DNA of 30,894 nt. It comes from an uncultured Collinsella sp. (lineage in GTDB: Bacteria; Actinomycetota; Coriobacteriia; Coriobacteriales; Coriobacteriaceae). The translations under genes were made by a program, and so were the position numbers. The notes beneath the pieces were generated by a model. It saw only the letters and a list, made by a program, of their open reading frames with translations. It was not told where the DNA came from and did not search any database. Shown here one piece after another: positions 6,914 through 14,464 of the stretch. Every line of letters starts with the position of its first letter. Within the stretch, counting starts at the first letter, position 1. The stretch is from assembly GCA_900547025.1 (NCBI GenBank), contig UREZ01000013.1, forward strand, positions 1 through 30,894, in the 5' to 3' direction.

Positions 6914-8803
6914 ATGAACGGAGTTTTGCTCATGGTTGTGGCCGCGGCGGTGCTCGCCTGCGGCTATCTGGGCTATGGCCGATGGCTGGCCAACAAATGG
7001 GGCGTTGACAAAGAGGCCCTCACGCCGGCCAAGCGCATGAAGGACGGCAAGAGCTTCTCGCCCGTCTCCGCCTTCACCGCGTTCTCGCACCAGTTCAGCT
7101 CGATCTGCGGTGCTGGCCCTGTCACGGGTACGATCGTTGCCATGGCCTTTGGCTGGCTGCCCGTCGTGCTCTGGGTCCTCGTCGGCGGCATCTTCTTTGG
7201 TGCCGTCCACGACTTTGGTGCCCTGTACGCTTCGATGAAGAACAACGGCAAGTCGCTCGCTCAGCTCATCGAGAAGTACATCGGCAAGACCGGCCGTCGC
7301 CTGTTCCTGCTGTTCTGCTGGCTGTTCTGCATCATCGTCATCGCCGCTTTCACCGACATGGTCTGCAAGACGTTCATGTTCACCCCGGCCGTTGACGCTT
7401 CTGGTGCTGCTACCGGTGCCATCGACTTCACCAAGTCCTATGCCGCCGGCTGCGCTGGTACCATCTCCATCCTGTTCACCTTCGTCGCTATCGCCTTTGG
7501 TTGGGCCCAGAAGAAGTTCAACCTCACCGGCGCTGCCGAGTTCGTCACCGGCGTGGTCCTCATGGTTCTCATGTTCGCCGTCGGTATGCAGTTCCCGGTC
7601 TACCTGGATAAGTTCCAGTGGTTCGCCGTCGTCATGGTCTACCTGGTCTTCGCTGGCGCCATGCCCATCCAGATGCTCAAGACTCCGCGCGATTACCTCA
7701 CTTCCATCATGATGATCGTCATGATCGTCTGCGCTGTCCTCGGCATCGTCGTCCTGGGCGTCAACGGTCAGGCCACTATCACCGCTCCGGTCTTTACCGG
7801 CTTCTCCACTGCCTCCGGCATGATGTTCCCGGTCCTGTTCGTCTCCGTCGCATGCGGTGCTCTCTCCGGTTTCCACAGCCTCGTTTCTTCCGGCACCTCT
7901 TCCAAGCAGGTCGAGAAGGAGCAGGACGCCGTCAAGGTCGGCTACGGCGCCATGATCGTCGAGTCCTTCGTCGGCATCCTTGCCATCATCGTCGCCGGCA
8001 TCATGTTCTCCGACATGAACACCGCCGGTACCGGCGTCCTCAACGCCGGTGTCGCTTCCACCCCGTTCCAGATCTTCGCCGCTGGCATCTCCCGCGGTAT
8101 GCAGGCCTTCGGTGTTGACGGCACGCTCGCTACCGTCTTTATGACCATGAACGTTTCCGCTCTGGCTCTGACCTCGCTCGACGCCGTCGCCCGCATCGCC
8201 CGCACCTCGTTCTCCGAGTTCTTTGCCCAGACCAACGATGCCCTGGCCATCGAGTCCAAGGCCGGCTACATGAAGGTCCTCGGCAACCCCTGGTTCGCCA
8301 CGGTCGTTACCCTGCTTCCCGGTCTCGCCCTCGCTTTTGGTGGCTATGCCAACATCTGGCCGCTCTTTGGTGCTTCCAACCAGCTGCTCGGCGGCATGAC
8401 CATGATCACCCTCGCCGTGTTCTGCAAGTGCACCGGCCGCAAGGGCTGGATGCTCTACGTGCCCGTCGCCTTCCTGCTCTGCTGCACCTTCACCTCGCTG
8501 GTCCAGAGCGCCATGGGCTGCATGACCGCCGTCCAGGCCTACGGTTTCTTCGGTACCATCCCGGCTACTGCCACCACGGCCGCCGTCTCCGTCGCCGCCA
8601 CCAAGGGCCTGCAGCTCGTCTTCGCCGTCCTGCTGATGGTCCTGGGTCTCATCGTCGCCGTCAACTGCCTCAAGGAGTTCTTCGGCAAGGAGGCTGGCTC
8701 CATGCCCGACGAGGAGCCCGAGTGGTCCGAGATGGGCAAGGCCGAGTACGGCCGCGCCGCTGCCGCCGAGGCTCCTGTCGACGCCGAGGCTGCCAAGGCC
8801 TAG
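6914..8803 (+). CDS. cstA: CstA-family transporter (carbon starvation protein)
   Basis: 629 residues, many hydrophobic helices (probably 16-18). The N-terminal region with YGRWLANKWGVD, SAFTAFSHQFSSICGAGP and GGIFFGAVHDFGAL is characteristic of the CstA/BtsT family, membrane carriers linked to uptake of peptides (CstA) or pyruvate (BtsT). The C-terminal 30 residues are acidic and Ala-rich. AGAGGAGG lies 7 bases before the ATG. Codons are strongly biased to C-ending forms (GTC, ATC, CTC), suggesting high expression. The gene sits behind a leader with an Ile/Val-rich peptide and terminator, suggesting control by amino acid supply, and has its own terminator. Peptide or pyruvate uptake cannot be decided from the sequence; the leader favours peptides or amino acids. 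Confidence 0.92.
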   Translation: MNGVLLMVVAAAVLACGYLGYGRWLANKWGVDKEALTPAKRMKDGKSFSPVSAFTAFSHQFSSICGAGPVTGTIVAMAFGWLPVVLWVLVGGIFFGAVHDFGALYASMKNNGKSLAQLIEKYIGKTGRRLFLLFCWLFCIIVIAAFTDMVCKTFMFTPAVDASGAATGAIDFTKSYAAGCAGTISILFTFVAIAFGWAQKKFNLTGAAEFVTGVVLMVLMFAVGMQFPVYLDKFQWFAVVMVYLVFAGAMPIQMLKTPRDYLTSIMMIVMIVCAVLGIVVLGVNGQATITAPVFTGFSTASGMMFPVLFVSVACGALSGFHSLVSSGTSSKQVEKEQDAVKVGYGAMIVESFVGILAIIVAGIMFSDMNTAGTGVLNAGVASTPFQIFAAGISRGMQAFGVDGTLATVFMTMNVSALALTSLDAVARIARTSFSEFFAQTNDALAIESKAGYMKVLGNPWFATVVTLLPGLALAFGGYANIWPLFGASNQLLGGMTMITLAVFCKCTGRKGWMLYVPVAFLLCCTFTSLVQSAMGCMTAVQAYGFFGTIPATATTAAVSVAATKGLQLVFAVLLMVLGLIVAVNCLKEFFGKEAGSMPDEEPEWSEMGKAEYGRAAAAEAPVDAEAAKA

Positions 8804-8842
8804 TCAGCTTGATGGGCTAGCCGTTCCATCCATATGACTCGG

Positions 8843-8881
8843 AAAGACCGGGTCCGCAACGACGCGGACTCGGTCTTTTTT
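8843..8881 (+). terminator. Intrinsic terminator after cstA
   Basis: Stem AAGACCGGGTCCGC with GCGGACTCGGTCTT (one mismatch), a 6-base loop, then a T run. Confidence 0.9.
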
Positions 8882-8986
8882 CATGCAAAAGCGGGCGACG
8901 CCCGAGTGTTCTCGCAGATGTTTTGCGTGGATAAGGGCGCGCGTTGTACCATATAAACGTATATGTGTACATATGAAAGGGGCCCC

Positions 8987-11170
8987 GTGGCCAAGACGGT
9001 ATATTCCGATAACCAAAATAATGTCGATGCCCTGGCTGAACGTCTGAGCAGCCAGACGTCGCTTTCTGCCGAGCGTGCCAAGCTGGTTGCCTACGACCTG
9101 CTCTGCCGCAAGGCGCTCAAGATTAAGTCGAGTGCGCTGGCGCAAATTTTCCGCTCCGTCGATAAGGAATGTGACACCAAGGCGATGCGCGATGAACTTA
9201 TCGCGGCAAATATCGTGACCAAGATCGAGGGTAGCGGCATTAACGGGCGCCCGGCGTTCTATACCATCAATGCCGAGATCCGCGATGCCCAGGAGCAGCC
9301 TGCCGAGTCCGTCGAGGATTTTGTCGTCGAGGATTCCGCTGACGTGCCTGCTGTGGAAGAAACTGCTCCGCGTGAGCATGTCGATACCGATGAGTTGCTC
9401 GATGAGAACGTCGTGCGTGCCTTTACGGCCAAGGCAGGACGCGGCGGTTTTGGCGGGGGTGGCAAGCGCGATGCGCAGCGCCGCGCCCAGCAGGAGCGCT
9501 TCCGTCGCGCCGCTGCTCAAAAGGGTGAGACGGATGCCGAGGCTGTTGAGACCGAGGTTGCTGCCGAGTCGCAGAAGCCCACGAAGGAGCAAAAGCCCGT
9601 GGAGGCCCAAGAGCCCAAGCGCCGTCGCGGTGCTCACTTTAAGGCTGCACAGCAGGATGCCGCGCGTGAGGTTGAAGAGTCTTCTGAGGTTGCAGACGAT
9701 GTTGAGGAGTCTGCCAAGAAGGCTCCGGGTTCATGCCGTCCCGGACGTGGTTTTGCGGGGCGCGCGTATCCCGTAAGGCGTCAGGAGAAGAGCGAGCCGG
9801 CTTCGACCACTCAGGGCGAGAAGGACGAGAAGACCGTTGAGCCGGCGGCTCGCGAGCAGAAGCCTGTTGAGCCGCAGCTTGAGGTTGATGCCGAGGCCAA
9901 GGGCCAGCAGCCTACTGATGAGCAGGCGGAGCAGGGCGCGTCGAGCAAGCCTCGCCGCCGTCGCCATCGTGGGGGCCGCAGTTCCCATGCCGAGACTGCA
10001 ACCGAGAAGACCACGCCGCAGAACGAGGATGCGAAGGCCGAGGTTTCTTCGGGGCAGCCTAAGCGCCAGCCGGCGAAGGAGAGCAAGTCCGTTCGTCCGC
10101 AGAAGCAGGCGTCTATGCCGAAGCACGAGCGCAATTCCCAGGGCGATTCTAAGCGCAAGTCTCAGAAGAAGCCGGAGTCTGCCGCAGCAGATACTGCTGC
10201 CCAGCAGCCCAAGTCGTCCGTCCACGGCGAGGTCTCGGCGTTTGCCCTTGCCCGCGTTTTAGGCAGGCAGCTGCTCAAGGTTGTCCCTACGCCTACGGCG
10301 CTCTCTAAGATCAAGGAGCAGCAGACACAGATCGTAAAGGTCGAGGGCAAGGACGGCAAAAAGGCTCCGCAGCGCACTCAGCACAACGAGATGTCCAACC
10401 GCAAGATTGCCGAGGAAATCGCAATCATCCAGGCTTGGATCGAGCAGAACCGAGGTGCCGATACGCCGGTTGCCTCGCGCCGCCAGCGTGCCTACCAGAT
10501 CTTTAACGACGAGAAGGCTTTTGACGGCAAGCACGGTGAGCGCTTGATCAGGCGTATGACCGAAAAGGGCATCAGCATGCAGGCGATCAAGGTCGCCCCC
10601 AATCGCCCCGTGCACTTTACGGGCTTCTTTACGCTGGGCGCCGACAAGCCGTTCATTATGGTCGAGAACCTGGACACCTACGACGAGATCGTCAAGCTGC
10701 TGCGTGGCCGCAAGCACGCCAAGCTCTTTGGCATCAAGGTGGGCGGCGTGATTTTTGGCGGCGGATGCAAGGCGAGCGTCTCGCATGCCCTGGACGATTA
10801 TCTGGCTGAGATTGGCTATCGCTTTAACTACGTCTACTACGTAGGCGACATCGATCGCGAGGGCGCGCGCATCGTCGAACAGGCTCGCAATGCCAATGTG
10901 GTTGAGATTCGCCTGCATGCCGGCATGTACCGTGCCATGCTCGCCGAGCATAAGCGTCGCGTGAAGGCCGGCGGCGAGTGCGAGCCCGCGGCTGCCAACC
11001 AGGGCGTGCCGCAGAACCTGGCGGCGACGATCAAGGATCTGCCCATGGTTACGCGCGTGCAGTTCCGCAACGTGCTACGTGAAGGCGGGCGCATTCCGCA
11101 GGAGATCCTGATGACCGCAGACTATCGGGATGGCGACTCGGGAAGCTTCGACCGCATGCTGAACAATTAG
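8987..11170 (+). CDS. Toprim-domain protein of the JetD (DUF2220)/Spo11 type with long disordered middle
   Basis: 727 residues from GTG 8987 (AAAGGGG 4 bases upstream; ATG 8963 in frame is less likely). Residues 1-95 look like a winged helix. Residues of about 105-410 are low-complexity, rich in Glu, Lys, Ala, Gln, Pro and Arg, and probably disordered. The C-terminal part (about 410-727) carries a hydrophobic strand ending in VEN (Glu560), IFGGG and YVGDIDREGARI with Asp621 and Asp623. The Glu and the D-x-D are the metal-binding motifs of Toprim folds, and the GDID context is that of the DUF2220/JetD C-terminal domain related to topoisomerase VI A and Spo11. JetD cleaves DNA in the Wadjet plasmid-defence system, but no jetA, jetB or jetC is in the window. 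I infer a DNA-cleaving or DNA-binding protein. Family call is moderate; the function is unknown. Confidence 0.65.
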   Translation: MAKTVYSDNQNNVDALAERLSSQTSLSAERAKLVAYDLLCRKALKIKSSALAQIFRSVDKECDTKAMRDELIAANIVTKIEGSGINGRPAFYTINAEIRDAQEQPAESVEDFVVEDSADVPAVEETAPREHVDTDELLDENVVRAFTAKAGRGGFGGGGKRDAQRRAQQERFRRAAAQKGETDAEAVETEVAAESQKPTKEQKPVEAQEPKRRRGAHFKAAQQDAAREVEESSEVADDVEESAKKAPGSCRPGRGFAGRAYPVRRQEKSEPASTTQGEKDEKTVEPAAREQKPVEPQLEVDAEAKGQQPTDEQAEQGASSKPRRRRHRGGRSSHAETATEKTTPQNEDAKAEVSSGQPKRQPAKESKSVRPQKQASMPKHERNSQGDSKRKSQKKPESAAADTAAQQPKSSVHGEVSAFALARVLGRQLLKVVPTPTALSKIKEQQTQIVKVEGKDGKKAPQRTQHNEMSNRKIAEEIAIIQAWIEQNRGADTPVASRRQRAYQIFNDEKAFDGKHGERLIRRMTEKGISMQAIKVAPNRPVHFTGFFTLGADKPFIMVENLDTYDEIVKLLRGRKHAKLFGIKVGGVIFGGGCKASVSHALDDYLAEIGYRFNYVYYVGDIDREGARIVEQARNANVVEIRLHAGMYRAMLAEHKRRVKAGGECEPAAANQGVPQNLAATIKDLPMVTRVQFRNVLREGGRIPQEILMTADYRDGDSGSFDRMLNN

Positions 11171-11172
11171 TT

Positions 11173-11194
11173 CCGCCGTTCTACCGAACGGCGG
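11173..11194 (+). terminator. Hairpin directly after the Toprim gene
   Basis: CCGCCGTT (11173-11180) pairs with AACGGCGG (11187-11194) around a 6-base loop, beginning 3 bases after the stop codon. There is no T run (TCCTCTC follows), so it may protect the 3' end rather than terminate. Confidence 0.5.
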
Positions 11195-11207
11195 TCCTCT
11201 CGACGCT

Positions 11208-11313
11208 GCGAGGGGCCCTGGCACGGCAATCTGACGTTCAACTTCGGCGGCGCGACCAGAAGGTCGGCGCCGCCTTGTTTCACGTCACCTTGCCATGCCA
11301 GGGCCCCTCTCGC
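11208..11313. ncRNA. About 106-nt nested palindrome, structured RNA or palindromic element
   Basis: Four nested inverted repeats share one axis. The outer arm is GCGAGGGGCCCTGGCA (11208-11223) with TGCCAGGGCCCCTCTCGC (11296-11313). Inside it are GGCAA/TTGCC (11225-11229, 11290-11294), then TGACGT/ACGTCA (11232-11237, 11282-11287). The apical stem is GGCGGCGC-GACC (11246-11257) with GGTC-g-GCGCCGCC (11262-11274) around AGAA. The element could fold on either strand. No known RNA family is recognised, and neither transcription nor strand can be told from the sequence. Confidence 0.5.
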
Positions 11314-11337
11314 TGTCACGTCCAAAACATCGGGGCT

Positions 11338-11374
11338 AGTGGCCTCCTGTTCGTGCGGAACTCGCGATAAACCT
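11338..11374 (-). repeat. Interspersed GAGTTCCGCACG repeat (copy 2, hairpin lost)
   Basis: On the minus strand this repeats the conserved 26-base block of 6438-6463 with two differences (11349-11374). It continues into AGGAGGCCACT, the start of the hairpin arm, but the complementary arm is missing. Confidence 0.65.
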
Positions 11375-11466
11375 AAGCCGGTGCCCCCGCTCTCCCGGGG
11401 CCTGTGGCTACTTGGTTGTCGCAAGCGGCTCGCTTTTCGGAACTGGGCTGATGATTTCTAGATGTA

Positions 11467-11545
11467 AGGCGCTCTTGGTCCTAACGGGCCTGGGGCGCCT
11501 ATCTTTTGGAGGTAGATTTTTGGGACATGCCTGAAAATCTACCTC
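11467..11545. repeat. Two inverted repeats upstream of the ATPase gene
   Basis: AGGCGC (11467-11472) and GCGCCT (11495-11500) form the base of a GC-rich hairpin followed by ATCTTTT, terminator-like on the plus strand. Just after it, GAGGTAGATTTT (11509-11520) and AAAATCTACCTC (11534-11545) form a perfect 12-bp dyad with a 13-base centre. Confidence 0.55.
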
Positions 11546-11546
11546 A

Positions 11547-11611
11547 AACTTCTAGTGTAGGACGAGAAGTTGTAGCTGAAACTTCTCTTGTAGGACGAGA
11601 AGTTATATACT
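11547..11611 (+). promoter_or_regulatory. Twin dyad operators and -10 box of the DUF4143 ATPase gene
   Basis: Two 25-bp near-identical units at 11547-11571 and 11580-11604, spaced 33 bp centre to centre (about three helical turns). Each has arms AACTTCT and AGAAGTT around a shared TGTAGGACG core; only two bases differ between units. A TATACT box (11606-11611) begins just after the second unit, so a bound protein would cover the promoter. No good -35 is seen. Confidence 0.6.
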
Positions 11612-11634
11612 CAAGATGTTGAAAGGAGAGCATT

Positions 11635-13005
11635 ATGGCGCCTACAGCGTTGGGTATTGCAGAGATTGTTGCCGAGGCCCGTTCCTTTGAGATTCCTCAC
11701 GTCGTGCATCGAGACGATGCCATCAGTGATCTTCCTGAGCCAAAGCCGTTCAATCTTGTCCATATCATCACGGGTATCAGGCGCTGCGGCAAAACGTTCT
11801 ATGCGTTTCAATGGATTCGTCGCCTTATCGATCGCGGTGTCGATGCCGAGCGTATCTTCTATTTCAATTTTGCTGATGACCGTCTTCGACCGGCGCCGGA
11901 CACGCTCATGAGCGACATTTTGGAAGAGTATTGGCGGCAGGTTCCCTCAGCGCGAACGAAAGGCTGTTATCTCTTTCTGGATGAGGTGCAGGAGACCGAT
12001 GGCTGGCAGGGCGTTTGTCAGCGTTTGGCGGAGCACGAGAGCGTAACGCTTGTTATCACCGGATCGTCCTCAAAACTATCTGCCGATGAAATAGCGACGC
12101 AGTTTCGCGGTCGCTCGCAAGAGCACGCTATGCATCCGCTTTCATTCCGCGAGTATTGTGCGTTTCATCACATTGAAACGCCGGATATGTCTACTAGTGC
12201 TGGGGCTCCAGCTGTTTCTCCGCAGCGGCGAACTGATCTGGAATCGGCATATGACCGTTATCTCATAGAGGGTGGCTTTCCTGGGGTTCAGGAGCTTGAT
12301 GCCGGTTCGCGTATTCAGATGCTTCAAGCCTATTTGCGAGATGTTGTTGCACGAGACATTCTCGAGCGGAGCGGGCGCACGGATATCGCTCTTGCCAACC
12401 AAGTAGGGCTCTTCTGCCTTCGAAACACGGGTTGCGACCTTTCGGTTAACAGTTTGTTGGAAGCCTTAAAGTCTGTCGGATATCGAGCGTCATGGGAAAA
12501 AATAAACGAACTCGTTCGTTTATTCCAGCAGGCTCATCTCATTGGATTACTTCCGGAGTATTCAACTTCTTTGGCTCCTAAGACAACGACAACAGACAAG
12601 GTCTATGCCGTCGACCAGGGGATGGCATATGCAACATCGCGTGCTAATCAGCAGGATATAGGAAAGCGTTTGGAGACTGCGATTTATGCTGAACTCATGC
12701 GCCGTACGGCAAACGGCCGGTTGGAAACGGTGACTTCATTTACGGCTCCAACGCAAGCACGAGAAAAAGTTGATTTCTTGGTCGGCGACGCTTTGGCATC
12801 GGAACCATACGCGCTTTACCAGGTGACAGTCGATATGACGGCAGAGAAAACGCGCAGGCGTGAAGTTGGTTCCCTTGAGGTTGCTATGGTAAAAACCGGT
12901 ATCAAGGATGCCAATATCATCACGCTGCGCGAGGCGACCCAGATCAAAACGGAGCATGGCGTCATCGAGGTTATTCCCGCATGGAAATGGTCGCTTGGTC
13001 TGTAA
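11635..13005 (+). CDS. ATP-binding protein, AAA domain with DUF4143 C-terminus
   Basis: 456 residues. The N-terminal ATPase has Walker A GIRRCGKT (47-54) and Walker B YLFLDEVQ (Asp116, Glu117), with ITGSSSKL after them as in AAA_14/DUF4143 proteins. The RFRG-type segment (TQFRGRSQEHAMHPLSFREY) is also typical. The C-terminal domain contains KVDFLVGD and LYQVTVDMT, resembling the PD-(D/E)XK-like fold assigned to DUF4143. GAAAGGAGAG lies 5 bases before the ATG. Codon use is less GC-biased than in neighbouring genes (more AT-ending codons, ATA and GAA), suggesting horizontal gain. These proteins are widespread in gut bacteria and their job is not established; toxin-antitoxin or mobile-element roles have been proposed. 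Twin operators suggest tight control. Confidence 0.85.
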   Translation: MAPTALGIAEIVAEARSFEIPHVVHRDDAISDLPEPKPFNLVHIITGIRRCGKTFYAFQWIRRLIDRGVDAERIFYFNFADDRLRPAPDTLMSDILEEYWRQVPSARTKGCYLFLDEVQETDGWQGVCQRLAEHESVTLVITGSSSKLSADEIATQFRGRSQEHAMHPLSFREYCAFHHIETPDMSTSAGAPAVSPQRRTDLESAYDRYLIEGGFPGVQELDAGSRIQMLQAYLRDVVARDILERSGRTDIALANQVGLFCLRNTGCDLSVNSLLEALKSVGYRASWEKINELVRLFQQAHLIGLLPEYSTSLAPKTTTTDKVYAVDQGMAYATSRANQQDIGKRLETAIYAELMRRTANGRLETVTSFTAPTQAREKVDFLVGDALASEPYALYQVTVDMTAEKTRRREVGSLEVAMVKTGIKDANIITLREATQIKTEHGVIEVIPAWKWSLGL

Positions 13006-13047
13006 TGCTACGCCGGCCCGCCGGGGCCGCACGGCACCATGTTGATG

Positions 13048-13083
13048 ACCGGCGCTTTAGGAACGTCCCTAAGTGCCGGTTTG
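13048..13083 (+). terminator. Intrinsic terminator after the ATPase gene
   Basis: ACCGGCGCTTTAGG pairs with CCTAAGTGCCGGT with one bulge and one wobble, a short loop, and TTT after the stem. Confidence 0.6.
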
Positions 13084-13120
13084 GCTGGTAAGTCGAGATG
13101 TGGGGAGCCCGTTGCTGGTA

Positions 13121-13262
13121 TGGGACGGAGGGATTCCGCGTCCGCCTGGTCGGCGGCCGCGCTCCGCTGCGTCGCTTCGCTCCTTGCGTGCTGCGCTGGA
13201 AAACGCTTCGCGTTTCCTCGGCTTCGCACCCTTGCGGGTTCGAATCCCTCCGCTTGCCCACA
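13121..13262. other. tRNA-derived remnant flanked by inverted CGGAGGGATTC, possible old attachment site
   Basis: TGGGACGGAGGGATTC (13121-13136) is a direct copy of the 3' end of the tRNA-Gln gene (13312-13327, plus-strand view). At 13234-13262 a T-arm-like GCGGGTTCGAATCCC and an acceptor-like tail ending in CCCACA appear on the plus strand, but I cannot find a matching 5' acceptor or an anticodon arm. Between them is GC-rich, hairpin-forming sequence. It reads as a decayed tRNA or an integration scar, not as an intact tRNA. Confidence 0.4.
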
Positions 13263-13300
13263 TAAAAGCGCCCTGGGCCGTTATGGGCTCAGGGCGCTCA
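13262..13300 (-). terminator. Terminator of tRNA-Gln
   Basis: Stem AGCGCCCTG (13267-13275, plus view) with CAGGGCGCT (13290-13298). On the minus strand it is followed by TTTTATG, placed just after the tRNA 3' end. Confidence 0.75.
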
Positions 13301-13307
13301 GTTTTAA

Positions 13308-13382
13308 TGGCTGGGACGGAGGGATTCGAACCCCCAACAGCCGGCACCAAAAACCGGAGTTCTACCGTTGAACTACGTCCCA
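13308..13382 (-). tRNA. tRNA-Gln (anticodon TTG)
   Basis: On the minus strand the acceptor TGGGACG pairs with CGTCCCA, the D arm is GTTC-AACGGTA-GAAC, and the anticodon arm CCGGT-TTTTGGT-GCCGG gives TTG at positions 34-36. The T arm is GGGGG-TTCGAAT-CCCTC. The discriminator is G and CCA is encoded in the DNA. It lies 38 bases after the end of the peptidoglycan-binding gene on the same strand and has its own terminator. Confidence 0.93.
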
Positions 13383-13420
13383 ATGTGTGGCGTTGCCCAA
13401 AAGCAACTCGTTTAGTTTAC

Positions 13421-14326
13421 CTAATCTGCGAGGGCATCGCAAACGCCGTCGAGCAGGCGTACGGCGAGTGTCTGCGCGTCGCTGGCCGTGAAAGTGCCGT
13501 TGTAGCGCGTCATGCCCGTGAGCTCAATGCGAATGCGAGCCGGCTTCTGCTGCGCGGCGACATTGGCAGTGCGGATGCGCTGGGCCAGGTTGTGACACTC
13601 GGCGAGGGCAATCGTGGCGCGCGGTGCGGCGTCGGCGGGCAGCTCGTCGCTTGCGATTTCGAGCACCAGGTCAACGTCGGTTGGGACCTCGGAGTCGCAG
13701 AGCATCATGCCGCTGTTGTCGGTCGTTGCCGTGGCGATATTCCACATGCGCGACGCAACACTGCGCGCGATGGGGTCCTCGCCGATAACGGCAATCTGGA
13801 AGCGCTCGAGCACGTTGGCGGCGCGAGCAAAACCGATGCGGGACTCGGCTTCGGTGACCGAGGGCTTGCCCTCCCACACATGGTGCAGGCGGTTGATGTA
13901 GGCGTAGGTGTCCTGGAAGGCCATGCCGTCGGCAAACAGGCCGACATTTTCCTGGAACTGCTGCAGGGCGGCCTCGGTATGCGGACCAAAGTAGCCGTCG
14001 TCTTCGCCACAGGCAAAGCCCAAAACGTTGAGAGCGCGCTGCAGGGCCTGCACATCGGCGCCATGGAAATTGGGCATGCGCAGATAGAGGGTGCGGTCGC
14101 CCAGCTTATACGAAGCGTCTACAAGGGCGCTCCAACAGGGGATATCGACGGCATGACCGGCAGCAAGGCCGCTGTCGAGCCTGAAGGTGCTGACGGCCTG
14201 CTCAGTGGTGGCTCCAAAGTACTTGTCGGTGACTTCGGCGGCATCAATCGTGTAGCCGAGCTGCAGGAGACGAGACTGCACGTCCTCGACGGCTGCTCCT
14301 TGCATGCCCGTTGTAATAGGTTCCAT
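13421..14326 (-). CDS. Protein with two peptidoglycan-binding domains and an unknown C-terminal domain
   Basis: 301 residues. Residues of about 5-55 and 85-130 are two PG_binding_1 repeats (GAAVEDVQSRLLQLGY...YFGATTEQAVSTF and GADVQALQRALNVLGF...YFGPHTEAALQQF), three-helix modules that bind cell-wall peptides. The C-terminal 150 residues have alternating strands and helices; length and position would suit an amidase-like domain, but the zinc-binding residues of Amidase_3 (an early H, E and a later H) are not obvious, so I leave it unassigned. There is no signal peptide, so it is probably cytoplasmic or exported by another route. AAAGGGG lies 7 bases before the ATG. It precedes tRNA-Gln on the same strand and may share transcription with it. 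Confidence 0.7.
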   Translation of the reverse strand: MEPITTGMQGAAVEDVQSRLLQLGYTIDAAEVTDKYFGATTEQAVSTFRLDSGLAAGHAVDIPCWSALVDASYKLGDRTLYLRMPNFHGADVQALQRALNVLGFACGEDDGYFGPHTEAALQQFQENVGLFADGMAFQDTYAYINRLHHVWEGKPSVTEAESRIGFARAANVLERFQIAVIGEDPIARSVASRMWNIATATTDNSGMMLCDSEVPTDVDLVLEIASDELPADAAPRATIALAECHNLAQRIRTANVAAQQKPARIRIELTGMTRYNGTFTASDAQTLAVRLLDGVCDALAD

Positions 14327-14464
14327 GAACGAACCCCTTTCGGCGTACCATTCGTACTATTTGAGCGTCTGTCGGATAGACAACGCAAAGGGATGCATAA
14401 ACATGCACTCAACAGTGTAGCAAGTTGTGCCTAAATACGCTGCTGACAGGTTTTATAACCCCCG

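Noticed and set aside
6755..7876. Minus-strand 373-codon frame opposite cstA
   Set aside because: Asp/Glu/Gly/His-rich antisense product of cstA, running through the attenuator terminator.
8987..11170. Complete Wadjet defence system
   Set aside because: Only a JetD-like C-terminal domain is present; neighbours are cstA and an AAA/DUF4143 ATPase, not JetA, JetB or JetC.
13126..13262. Intact class II tRNA (Ser, Leu or Sec) on the plus strand
   Set aside because: A T-arm-like end is present, but no 5' acceptor matching GCTTGCCC and no anticodon arm can be found.
13073..14434. Plus-strand 453-codon frame across the tRNA region
   Set aside because: It contains the GGIRTPN-like string that results from translating a tRNA, runs through tRNA-Gln and lies opposite the peptidoglycan-binding gene.
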